DNA from: CAWHOW01 sp963831005 | GTDB lineage: Bacteria; Bacteroidota; Bacteroidia; Bacteroidales; CG2-30-32-10 | DNA: 64,000 nucleotides | Reading direction: 5' to 3' | NCBI GenBank assembly: GCA_963831005.1 | Contig: CAWHOW010000034.1 | Coordinates: forward strand, 1 to 64,000 | Shown: piece by piece, positions 26,384-34,550 of the stretch | How positions within the stretch are numbered: the first letter of the stretch is position 1 | Layout of the letters: the number at the start of each line of letters is the position of its first letter | Position numbers and translations under genes: made by a program | Notes under the pieces: generated by a model | What the model was told of the DNA's origin: nothing | Seen by the model: only the letters and a program-made list of their open reading frames with translations | The model's database searches: none

Positions 26384-27004
26384 ATGATACAGGTAAATAA
26401 ATATGATCTTCCGGATTTCAGGATATATAAAAGCGAAAAAGATACATTTTGCACATGGCAGCCTGAAGAAACGTTTATAGTGATTGGAACAAGCAATAAG
26501 CCCGAAGAATCATTGAATGAAGAAAATATCCTTGCCGATAATATTCCCGTTTATAAACGGCCATCAGGAGGTCAGCCGGTAGTGCTGACACCAAATACAA
26601 TAATAATTGCCGTTTTAAAAAAAGAAACTGAATTAAAATCACCCAAAACATTTTTCAATCTGATAAATTCTCATGTCATCATTGCCCTTGAAAAGCTTGG
26701 GGTGAAACAATTGTCGCAGAAAGGCATCAGCGATATTGCCATAGGTGAAAAAAAGATACTTGGTTCGTCTATGTACAGGAATAAAGAAAAGAATTTTTAT
26801 CATGCAGTGCTTAATATCTCGGAGGATACAGAGGTTTTTGAACACTATCTGAAACATCCTGTAAAAGAGCCCGATTACAGGAAAGGGCGTTCTCACAAGG
26901 ATTTCGTAACATCATTAAAAGCGGAGGGATATAAAATAAGTTCTGAAGAAATAATCAATATGCTTGCCCCCTTATTGGGAAGTATAGGAGGTGAAAATAA
27001 CTAA
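26384..27004 (+). CDS. lplA: Lipoate-protein ligase-like protein
   Basis: A compact (206 residues) member of the biotin/lipoate ligase fold. RPSGGQPVVLTPN matches the RRxSGGGAV lipoate-binding loop, and SDIAIGEKKILGSSMYRNK contains the catalytic-lysine segment. FYHAVLNIS and YRKGRSHKDFVTSL complete the family pattern. Ten bases after E3, it probably attaches lipoate (or transfers a lipoyl group) to the E2 encoded two genes upstream. It lacks the C-terminal domain of the longer E. coli LplA, so it could be a transferase or an octanoyl-transferring form instead. Confidence 0.82.
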   Translation: MIQVNKYDLPDFRIYKSEKDTFCTWQPEETFIVIGTSNKPEESLNEENILADNIPVYKRPSGGQPVVLTPNTIIIAVLKKETELKSPKTFFNLINSHVIIALEKLGVKQLSQKGISDIAIGEKKILGSSMYRNKEKNFYHAVLNISEDTEVFEHYLKHPVKEPDYRKGRSHKDFVTSLKAEGYKISSEEIINMLAPLLGSIGGENN

Positions 27005-27079
27005 ACGGATATCAATTTAATTCATATTAATAGTTATAAATTTTAGAAAATCATAAATAATCATTAAAACAAAATCATT

Positions 27080-27664
27080 ATGAAAAAGTTAGCAATTATT
27101 ACCGGCGCAGCAGCTATTATTGTTGCGATTTATGCATTCAAGGCAACTGACACTTCAACATGGAAGTTAGATAAAAATCACGGAAAACTAAGCTTTACAG
27201 TTACCCATTTGATGATCTCGGATGTGGAAGGTTGGTTTAACACATTTGATGCAAGCATCACCACTTCAAAAGACGATTTTTCCGATGCCGTAGCCGAAAT
27301 GACAGCAGATGTTAATAGCATTAATACCGACAATGAAATGCGGGATAAAGATTTAAAAAGCTCCAGCTTCTTTGATGCTGACAAGTACCCGAAAATTACC
27401 TTTAAAAGCAAAACCATAACAAAAGCAGGGGATAATAGTTATAAAGCCACAGGCGACCTCAGCATGCACGGAGTTACCAAGACAATTAACCTTGATGTTA
27501 AGTGCCTGATAGGTACTAACCCTAAAAGTAAAAAAACAATTGCCGGTTTTAAAATAACCGGAGTAATTGATCGTTCCGATTTTGGTATTGGATCTTCAAT
27601 GCCTACTGCTATGGTAAGCGACGAAGTTCAGATAGCTGCAAATGCTGAGTTTATAAAGAATTAA
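27080..27664 (+). CDS. YceI-family periplasmic protein
   Basis: YceI proteins are small lipocalin-like barrels that bind isoprenoid-type lipids in the periplasm. The N-terminus is a membrane anchor or signal (LAIITGAAAIIVAIYAFKA); the core has DKNHGKLSFTVTHLMISDVE, FFDADKYPKITFKS, GDLSMHGVTK and DRSDFGI, all family marks. 194 residues is normal. The 75-base gap after the PDH operon has no obvious promoter, so read-through is possible. Confidence 0.9.
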   Translation: MKKLAIITGAAAIIVAIYAFKATDTSTWKLDKNHGKLSFTVTHLMISDVEGWFNTFDASITTSKDDFSDAVAEMTADVNSINTDNEMRDKDLKSSSFFDADKYPKITFKSKTITKAGDNSYKATGDLSMHGVTKTINLDVKCLIGTNPKSKKTIAGFKITGVIDRSDFGIGSSMPTAMVSDEVQIAANAEFIKN

Positions 27665-27693
27665 TACCATTCGTCATAAACATTTAATATAAT

Positions 27694-27728
27694 AAAAGAA
27701 AAGGCATCGCAATTGCGATGCCTTTTCT
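27694..27728. terminator. Bidirectional terminator
   Basis: AAAAGGCATCGCAATTGCGATGCCTTTT-type palindrome: stem AAGGCATCGCAA / TTGCGATGCCTT with A-run and T-run on the two sides. It sits between convergent genes and can serve both. Confidence 0.85.
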
Positions 27729-27782
27729 TATTTAATATCCAATATTGAACACAGAATAATGAATGTCGGAGTTTGGGTTCTA

Positions 27783-30077
27783 TTATTTTTTCACGAACTT
27801 CTTCACAGCAACTCCGTTGTCCGTTTCAACTTTTACAAAATACATTCCTTTGGATAAGCTTGAAACATCAATATTCGTTTCGTTTTCTTTAGCTACAATA
27901 GTTTTCGTTATTTGTCCTTCAACATTTAGTATTACTATTGTTGCCTTTTCGGACAAAACTATTGTAATATTATCAGATGCGGGATTCGGGTATAATGTGA
28001 AATGGGAATCACTTGTTATATCTTTTATTCCGGAAGGTCCCGGTTTCGTCACATTAATTGCAATTACTGAATTTACCGAATCGCAATATGAGCTTGTACA
28101 ACCAATAGAATCAGTAATGCTAAGACAAACAATGAAGTTGCCGGCAGCGCTATACGTATGACTTGGATAAGGCGTTGAATCGTATGTTCCGTCACCCCAA
28201 CTCCATAAATATATCAGTGGTTGAATTCCCGTAGCCATATTAACTGCAATGTAATGATATAGTGTAGTGCTGTCGGGATATATTGTAAACTGCGCTGAAC
28301 AGGAACGCGGGATATTTCCGACAACAACATAAGAACAATAAGTGCTTGAGCAGATCACATCACCAAATGAATCAATATCGCTGGCTGTCAGGCAAACATA
28401 ATAGGTTCCATTGGTCGAATAAGTATGTGCAGGGTTTTGAAGCGTGGAATATGTGCTATCGCCAAAACTCCAATACCATGAATTGATATTCCCACTGGAA
28501 TAATCATAATAATCTATCACATTGGTACTTGTTGTGTCATACCCGAAACTTGCCTGGCATCCTGTTGGTGAATTTCCCAAATAAACATAAGAACAATAAG
28601 TGTCCGAACAAATTACATAACCATTTGAATCAATATCGCTGGCTGTTAAACAAACATAATAGGTTCCACTGGTAGAATAAGTATGTACAGGATTCTGAAG
28701 TGTGGAATATGTGCTGTCGCCAAAACTCCAATACCATGAATTAATATTCCCGCTGGAATAATCATAAAAATCTATCACATTGGTACTTGTTGTGTCATAC
28801 CCGAAACTTGCCTGGCATCCTGTTGGCGTATTACCCACATAAATATAAGAACAATAAGTGTCCGAACAAATTACAGTACCATTTGAATCAAGGTCGCTGG
28901 CTGTTAAGCAAACATAATAACTTCCATTGGTGGAATAAGTATGTACAGGGTTTTGAAGAGTGGAATATGTGCTGTCGCCAAAGCTCCAATACCATGTATT
29001 GGTATTCGTGCTGGAATAATTATAAAAGTCGATTGTATTTGTACTTGTTGTATCATATCCAAAGCTTGCCTGGCATGGTATTGGCGGGTTACCGGCAACA
29101 ACATAAGCACAATAGGTGTTTGAACAAATTATAGTACCGTTCGAATCAAGGTCGCTGGCTGTTAAGCAAACGGGGTAAGTTCCGTCGGCGGCATAAGTAT
29201 GCACAGGGTTTTGAAGTGCAGAAGAGGTGCTGTCGCCAAATGTCCAGTACCAGGAATTCATATTCGGGCTGGAATAATTGGTAAAATTAATAGTATGTGA
29301 ACTGGTACTGTCCTTGAAAGATGTAAAATCTGCCAGGCAGTTTGATGTTCCGCAATAGCAGGAAATATAGGCATACCCAAAATGCGCACCCGGTATGCAA
29401 TCAAGACTTGTGATTTGAATAGTAATAACCTGTCCAATGTATGGTGATAAATTTAAAACAGCCGTTGTCCAATCTTGCCACAGAACTGAGTCAGATGCAC
29501 ATGCAGAAGCGGAAGGTATGCATGATTCAAAACCGGGAAGGCCCGTTGCTGCAATATATATAATCGAATCTAATGATACACCTGCCGCATTCAATACACG
29601 GATAGTGAATTTGGGTTGTTCGGGGCTTGTATGGTTTGGATTCTGAAGCACCACAGCATACTGGCAGTAAAAAACAGTATTTGAAGAATCTACCGGCATA
29701 GTATATGCCAGTCTTGCCGCCTGCGGATATGGCGAACCATCGCAGCTTTCCACTTGCGCATTACCTAGCATGCAGGAATTAGCTCCGTTAGGAGGCAGAA
29801 TATTTAACATGTTGTTTGTATTGACGTCTGTTCCCGCTGTATCCATAATAGTTTGCTGCCCGGCACTATAAGGCGACTGGTTAGGAGTTCCTAATACCAT
29901 GCCTACCATAGCAGTATAATCATCACCGGCAGAAGTATGTTGACCGACAGAACCGGTCCAGTTTGTAAAGTTCCCCAATGAGAAATCAGCATTCACACAG
30001 GGACTTTGTGCGGAAACTTTGCTCCATACGCCAATTATGGCAAGGAGTATTATAATATGTACTATTTTCGTTTTCAT
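27783..30077 (-). CDS. Secreted PKD-repeat protein with type IX sorting domain
   Basis: 764 residues. Signal peptide ends near KVSAQ. The N-terminal 240 residues (FTNWTGS, CYCG) match the start of the large protein at 43384-46959. Five to six PKD repeats follow (SSPNMNSWYWTFGDSTSS, LQNPVHTY, YPVCLTASD), several nearly identical (NSWYWSFGDSTYSTLQNP). It ends with a type A sorting domain (LYPNPASDNITI, GMYFVKVETDNG, KKFVKK). Expected to be exported by T9SS and cell-surface attached; the ligand is unknown. Confidence 0.88.
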   Translation of the reverse strand: MKTKIVHIIILLAIIGVWSKVSAQSPCVNADFSLGNFTNWTGSVGQHTSAGDDYTAMVGMVLGTPNQSPYSAGQQTIMDTAGTDVNTNNMLNILPPNGANSCMLGNAQVESCDGSPYPQAARLAYTMPVDSSNTVFYCQYAVVLQNPNHTSPEQPKFTIRVLNAAGVSLDSIIYIAATGLPGFESCIPSASACASDSVLWQDWTTAVLNLSPYIGQVITIQITSLDCIPGAHFGYAYISCYCGTSNCLADFTSFKDSTSSHTINFTNYSSPNMNSWYWTFGDSTSSALQNPVHTYAADGTYPVCLTASDLDSNGTIICSNTYCAYVVAGNPPIPCQASFGYDTTSTNTIDFYNYSSTNTNTWYWSFGDSTYSTLQNPVHTYSTNGSYYVCLTASDLDSNGTVICSDTYCSYIYVGNTPTGCQASFGYDTTSTNVIDFYDYSSGNINSWYWSFGDSTYSTLQNPVHTYSTSGTYYVCLTASDIDSNGYVICSDTYCSYVYLGNSPTGCQASFGYDTTSTNVIDYYDYSSGNINSWYWSFGDSTYSTLQNPAHTYSTNGTYYVCLTASDIDSFGDVICSSTYCSYVVVGNIPRSCSAQFTIYPDSTTLYHYIAVNMATGIQPLIYLWSWGDGTYDSTPYPSHTYSAAGNFIVCLSITDSIGCTSSYCDSVNSVIAINVTKPGPSGIKDITSDSHFTLYPNPASDNITIVLSEKATIVILNVEGQITKTIVAKENETNIDVSSLSKGMYFVKVETDNGVAVKKFVKK

Positions 30078-30111
30078 GGTTTTGGGTTTAGAAACATGCT
30101 AAATGGGTTTT

Positions 30112-30522
30112 TTATACTTTCTTAGTTGATTGGGTATTAGGTACTCTGTTCGGTTTGTTCTTCCAATGATCTTGCAGTTTAGTATATTGCTCAGGGGTAA
30201 CAATCACTTTTACCTGGGAACTTAATTTATCTGCTCTTAACTTCCTTGCAGCAGCAAGCTTTTCTTTATTTCCTTTAAAGGATGTCTGATCCGCATCTTT
30301 TTGTTTTTGAAATTCACTGACAATGGGAGTAATTTTAGATATCTCATCAGGAGTAAGTGCAGCGATTTTTGTCATTTCACCAACCAAATTTGCAGTCCTC
30401 TCTTCAACGGTTTTCTTAGGTTGAACAGATGTTGCAGCATTTGATGAAGTTTGAGCGTTAGATCTGGCAACAAATAACAGCGTAAATGTTGCGATGGCCA
30501 GAAAATTAAGATATTTTTTCAT
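30112..30522 (-). CDS. Spy/CpxP-like small periplasmic protein
   Basis: 136 residues with a signal peptide (cut near SNAQ) and an all-helical charged body. LTPDEISKITPIVSEFQKQK and VIVTPEQYTKLQDHWKNKP resemble the LTxxQ motifs of Spy/CpxP periplasmic chaperone-like proteins, often found in Bacteroidota. It is 34 bases upstream of the PKD protein on the same strand and is probably cotranscribed with it. Confidence 0.65.
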   Translation of the reverse strand: MKKYLNFLAIATFTLLFVARSNAQTSSNAATSVQPKKTVEERTANLVGEMTKIAALTPDEISKITPIVSEFQKQKDADQTSFKGNKEKLAAARKLRADKLSSQVKVIVTPEQYTKLQDHWKNKPNRVPNTQSTKKV

Positions 30523-31157
30523 AATAATAAATGTTAAAGTTAATAAATATTTTAAATACCAGTAATCTTGAATTCAATAATAAGACGTAAAAAAATGAAA
30601 AGGTTGCACGCTTTTTTATATTTTTTAGTTTACTGCTTTATTCTCAGAAAATTAAAAACAGTTTCAGCATTTCAATTGGGGTGTAATTTATTAACAAGAA
30701 AAAACGGGAGGGGAATAGAAAAGTTTAAACAAAATAAAGAAAATATGTAAATATTCAGCAGCATTTTTCAAGTTCTGAATTCTCATTTCTAACCTTTGCA
30801 TTAATTATTTTTTTTCAATTCAGTAAATCATTATCAGATTACACGAAGTGCTTTTCTCAGGATATAGAATAAAAATGGGACAAAGCTGTAAAATAACAGA
30901 ACTGACTCATTGGGTGAGGTTTCCAGAGCTTTCTTTCAATCAGTTTCTAAATGATATAACTGTAATATTAATATACGCGTTAAAAAATATTTAATTTCTG
31001 GCTTATATTTTTATATCTAGGATTACTAAAACTGATATATTTTGAAATAGAACATCCTCAATCATTTTTAAAGTGCCAATTGTATCAATGGCATTATAAA
31101 AAAATGCATATTAATCTATATATGAAAACCATAAATTATTGGCTGGTTGCATGCCTT
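30523..31157. other. AT-rich intergenic region
   Basis: No convincing gene. A 60-codon frame at 30568-30750 is basic and low-complexity and has no paralogue here. No strong hairpins or repeats were seen before the promoter at 31158. Confidence 0.4.
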
Positions 31158-31225
31158 GTTAATGAAAACTTAATTCCTCTTTAACTCCATTTTAATTATT
31201 GCTTCTACCCGGCCTTCTACTTTTG
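31158..31225 (+). promoter_or_regulatory. Promoter with four 11-bp-spaced hexamers (regulon site 4)
   Basis: GTTAAT, CTTAAT, TTTAAC and TTTAAT start at 31158, 31169, 31180 and 31191. The -7 box TACTTTTG is at 31218-31225, 21 bases after the last hexamer. The first candidate gene downstream is the small frame at 31296. Confidence 0.7.
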
Positions 31226-31295
31226 CCTCTGTAGTAGTAATAATAATTATGATTTATCATATATTTTGTATCATGGTCCTTTAATAATTTAGTTA

Positions 31296-31451
31296 ATGAA
31301 AACATCAAAATACATATCAAAAATATTTTTAAAAACCAATGTGTATTATAATGCCAATGGATTAGAGCAAACTATCATTGTTACTCATAATCAGCGAATT
31401 ATTACCTTGCAAATTTATGGCAAGAATCAATATAATTTAATAAAATCTTAA
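31296..31451 (+). CDS. Possible 51-residue small protein
   Basis: The frame begins MKTSKYISKIFLKTNVYYNA and ends NQYNLIKS, with three beta-like stretches (QTIIVTH, RIITLQIYG). It has no signal peptide and no recognised family. It is the first open frame after the regulon promoter at 31158-31225, with a leader of about 65 bases. Its stop overlaps the first hexamer of the next promoter (site 5). Coding is likely but unproven. Confidence 0.4.
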   Translation: MKTSKYISKIFLKTNVYYNANGLEQTIIVTHNQRIITLQIYGKNQYNLIKS

Positions 31452-31504
31452 TACATTATTAATTTCTATTTAATTAAACGATCATTCACATTAGTTTAAA
31501 TTTG
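31447..31504 (+). promoter_or_regulatory. Promoter with three 11-bp-spaced hexamers (regulon site 5)
   Basis: CTTAAT, ATTAAT and TTTAAT start at 31447, 31458 and 31469. The -7 box TAAATTTG is at 31497-31504, 22 bases after the last hexamer. It would drive the lipoprotein and barrel genes that follow, after a leader of about 190 bases. Confidence 0.7.
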
Positions 31505-31703
31505 CCTGAACAAAAACCATTGAAATATGAAGATATTTTTACTTTTTATTCAGGAATTTACCAATCATCATTTTTTTTTAATTATACTGACAATAATTAT
31601 TTTTCATTAAAGGCTTTAAATAATGAAATGAAATTTTTTTTGTCTTTTTTTAATTCTTAGAATGATTCTAAATAACACAATTAACTTGTTAATATACCAA
31701 ATT

Positions 31704-32213
31704 ATGAAACCAAAAATACTTTATCCAATCATAGTTATAGTTTCTATTTATTTAATGGCCGGCTGTAAGAAAGACAATTTCAGGGAAATTGTTGTACCGT
31801 GTCCATATGTTGAATTTACAAACCCTGCTAATGGTGCAACCGGAGTGCCAATAAATCAAGGTAATGATTCAACCGGGGCATCACTAAACCAAGGTATTAC
31901 TGTAATATTCAATGAAAATATGGACTCAGCAACTTTCATCCAGTCATCTTGCGATGTGGTTGCTCCGTTTACCTTAATAGGGCAAAAGGTAGTAGCAGGA
32001 ACAATTTCGTACAATGGTAAAACAGCAAAATTTACACCTTCCGGTAATCTTTTACCAGGAACTACCTATACGGCTACCATAACAACAAATATCAGGAATC
32101 TTAGTGGTATTCCTCTGGCGAAAAATTATTCCTGGAGTTTTACAACTGCCGATGAAAAAAACAATGATGTTGTTTTTAACAGAAACATTCAGGATAATAA
32201 AATAAACAAATAA
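31704..32213 (+). CDS. Lipoprotein with an Ig-like (Big_5) domain
   Basis: About 169 residues. The lipobox LMAGC near residue 20 is followed by KKDN, an outer-membrane retention pattern in Bacteroidota. A single bacterial Ig-like domain follows: NPANGATGVPINQG, ITVIFNENMDSAT, LPGTTYTATITTNI, YSWSFTT, which is the Big_5 signature. An in-frame ATG 14 codons upstream (31662) is less likely because the signal peptide starts at MKPKILYPII. First gene of a probable operon with two barrel proteins. Confidence 0.8.
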   Translation: MKPKILYPIIVIVSIYLMAGCKKDNFREIVVPCPYVEFTNPANGATGVPINQGNDSTGASLNQGITVIFNENMDSATFIQSSCDVVAPFTLIGQKVVAGTISYNGKTAKFTPSGNLLPGTTYTATITTNIRNLSGIPLAKNYSWSFTTADEKNNDVVFNRNIQDNKINK

Positions 32214-32256
32214 TGATTAAACGCTGCCGGAATTTCCATTCATAAAAATCAAAAAA

Positions 32257-33087
32257 ATGAAAACAAATACTTATAACAGGAACGCTTCATACATAGCAAG
32301 GACTTTTCATAGCCAGGTCTTTAAAAGTATTACAGCAATAGTTTTGATTCAGTTAGTTATTCAACTTTCTGTTCAGGCGCAGAAGGCTCATGACAAGAAA
32401 CACCCCTGGTGGTTTGGTGTGGCATCCGACGTAAATATTAATTTCTATCGTGGTTCCACGCAGGAATTAAATTCAGATTTAATTGCGCCAATGGCTTTTC
32501 ATAATGGTCATGATGCCGGATTAAATGTAGCATCTCTAGTGGAGTTTCACGATCCGGGTTCAAACTGGGGTTTAATGGTGAAGGCCGGATATGATAGCCG
32601 CAAAGGTACGTTTGATGAGAGAATTGCACCTTGTGGCTGCGCCGAGGACTTATCAACCAACCTTAGCTATATTACATTTGAACCAAGCCTGCGCATAACT
32701 CCATTCAAGTTTAATTTATATTTATATGGTGGTCCTCGCCTGTCATTTAATGTAAACAAATCTTTCGTTTATACAATAACAACCCCTTCCGATATGACTA
32801 GTCAAACCGGGCCACTGAGCCTGAATGGTAATTTGGGGAACATGAACAAAGTATTACTTTCCATGCAGATTGGTGTTGGATATGATATCCTGTTCTCACC
32901 GCAACTCATGCCAACACAATTGGTGATTTCTCCATTTATTTCTTTTCAACCTTATTATGGTCAGTCTCCACGCTCTATAGAAACCTGGAATATTACCACG
33001 TTGAGAATAGGTACGTCTATTAAGTTTTCCCGACATAAACTTATTTCAGGTAATATAAAAAGAAAAAAGAATAAGAGAATGCTTTGA
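32257..33087 (+). CDS. Outer-membrane beta-barrel protein, copy 1
   Basis: Signal peptide (to VQAQ), then an eight-stranded-like barrel with alternating amphipathic strands: WWFGVASDVNINFYRG, WGLMVKAGYDSRKG, NLYLYGGPRLSFNVNKSF, ending SPRSIETWNITTLRIGTSI. This is the N-terminal barrel found in Bacteroidota OmpA-type proteins, here without the OmpA peptidoglycan domain. The conserved PCGCAEDLST loop has two cysteines. The next gene is a tandem paralogue. Confidence 0.78.
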   Translation: MKTNTYNRNASYIARTFHSQVFKSITAIVLIQLVIQLSVQAQKAHDKKHPWWFGVASDVNINFYRGSTQELNSDLIAPMAFHNGHDAGLNVASLVEFHDPGSNWGLMVKAGYDSRKGTFDERIAPCGCAEDLSTNLSYITFEPSLRITPFKFNLYLYGGPRLSFNVNKSFVYTITTPSDMTSQTGPLSLNGNLGNMNKVLLSMQIGVGYDILFSPQLMPTQLVISPFISFQPYYGQSPRSIETWNITTLRIGTSIKFSRHKLISGNIKRKKNKRML

Positions 33088-33159
33088 AAAATGACGAAAG
33101 AAAATGCTTCATAAAAAAATAAAATTTATCAATCACATCTCATGAATAATTTTTAAATA

Positions 33160-33993
33160 ATGAAAACAATAACTTATAAAATAAAAATATCCAACAAAGT
33201 ATTCTCCTTTAATAGCCATACCATTAAACGTGTTATTATAGGCGCTTTGATTTTAACAAGTAATTATTTACCGGTTAGCGCACAAAAAGCTCCTGATGCG
33301 AACCACTCATGGTGGTTTGGTATTGCGGCAGGTACAAATATTAATTTCTATCAAAGTTCCATTCAGGATCTTAATTCCGATTTGATATCTCCTGTTGTTT
33401 TTAATAAAGGTTCGGGGATTGGACTTTATTTCGCATCTCTTGCAGAATATCATCCTCTTAATTCGGCATGGGGCATAATGCTGCAGGCAGGTTACGACAG
33501 CCGTAAAGGTAAATTTGATGAGAAAACCGCACCTTGTGGTTGCACCGAGGATTTATCAACTGATCTGAGTTATATAAATATAGAGCCGAGTTTGATCTTT
33601 GCCCCATTCAAATCTAATTTTTTCCTGTTTGCAGGTCCCCGGCTTGCTATCAATCTGAACAAATCTTTCATTTACACTCAGGATATTCATTCCGGTTTTC
33701 TTGACCAAGAAGCTCACTTTGACAAGAAAATGAATTTTGGCAATATGAACAAAACTACATTTTCCACGCAAATCGGAGCAGGTTATGATGTCCCAATTTC
33801 ATCATTAAGAAAGCAGACGAAATTTGTACTCTCGCCTTTTGTTTCTTTTCAACCTTATTTCGGTCAGTCGCCACGTTCAATTGAAAACTGGGATATAACC
33901 ACTTTGCGAATCGGTATCATCCTGAAGTTCTCAGTTGAAAACAAAATTTTCGCACCGGTTAATTCATTACAATCAGATGCCCCACTGTTCTGA
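33160..33993 (+). CDS. Outer-membrane beta-barrel protein, copy 2
   Basis: Tandem paralogue of the preceding gene: WWFGIAAGTNINFYQS, AGYDSRKGKFDEKTAPCGC, FLFAGPRLAINLNKSF and SPRSIENWDITTLRIGIIL line up along the whole length (277 residues). Signal peptide cut near VSAQ. Its divergence from copy 1 is considerable, so the duplication is old. Probably in the outer membrane; the partner lipoprotein upstream may be part of the same assembly. Confidence 0.78.
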   Translation: MKTITYKIKISNKVFSFNSHTIKRVIIGALILTSNYLPVSAQKAPDANHSWWFGIAAGTNINFYQSSIQDLNSDLISPVVFNKGSGIGLYFASLAEYHPLNSAWGIMLQAGYDSRKGKFDEKTAPCGCTEDLSTDLSYINIEPSLIFAPFKSNFFLFAGPRLAINLNKSFIYTQDIHSGFLDQEAHFDKKMNFGNMNKTTFSTQIGAGYDVPISSLRKQTKFVLSPFVSFQPYFGQSPRSIENWDITTLRIGIILKFSVENKIFAPVNSLQSDAPLF

Positions 33994-34270
33994 TAGAGCC
34001 AGAAATATATATTGAAATTAAGGAAAAATTGCTCTGCAAAACACCTATTAATAGATAATTTAGAATAATTTAATCGTTCTTTAGGTTAATTCCTCGCCGC
34101 CTGCGGCGCAACTGTTTAAGGCTCTCGGCGGTTTGCGTAGCAAATTTTTTGGCGTAATACCCCGCTGCTTGCGGCGGGGATAGACAAAAAAAGTCGAGAG
34201 CTTTTATTCAACAAGATTAATCTTCTTAGTAGCAATGCAGGTATACGATGTGTATTCGTTTCAATGAGTA
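33994..34270. other. Intergenic region with GC-rich hairpins
   Basis: No gene. It contains short palindromes GCCGCCTGCGGC (near 34096) and CCCCGCTGCTTGCGGCGGGG (34161-34180), the latter a 7-bp stem in otherwise AT-rich DNA. No T-run follows either. Confidence 0.45.
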
Positions 34271-34438
34271 GTTCATTCGCATAAGTGTAAATCATATTCC
34301 TTCACTTGCACGGTTCATTTGTATAAGTGTGAATCGTATTCGCTCACTTGTGACGTCCATTCGCATATATGTAAATCGCACTCACACATTATCGAGGGAC
34401 ATTCACTTGAATGTAAATCGGTGGTATAATGAGTTAAT
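34271..34438. repeat. Four 42-bp tandem repeats
   Basis: Units begin at 34271, 34313, 34355 and 34397 with the shared core CATTCGCATAAGTGTAAATC (variants CATTTGTATAAGTGTGAATC and CATTCACTTGAATGTAAATC) and TCACTTG. The last unit runs into the hexamer array of the next promoter. Confidence 0.75.
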
Positions 34439-34500
34439 GAAATCTTAATTACACTTTAACTTCATTTTAACCTTTGCCTCTTCCCTGCTATATACTTTTG
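34433..34500 (+). promoter_or_regulatory. Adhesin promoter with four 11-bp-spaced hexamers (regulon site 6)
   Basis: GTTAAT, CTTAAT, TTTAAC and TTTAAC start at 34433, 34444, 34455 and 34466. The -7 box TACTTTTG is at 34493-34500, 21 bases after the last hexamer. Layout is base-for-base the same as site 4. Confidence 0.75.
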
Positions 34501-34550
34501 AAACTGAAATAATAATAATAAATACAATTCACCAACTAAAACCAATAAAA

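Noticed and set aside
30568..30750. 60-codon open frame
   Set aside because: Basic low-complexity product, no promoter, no homologue in the window.
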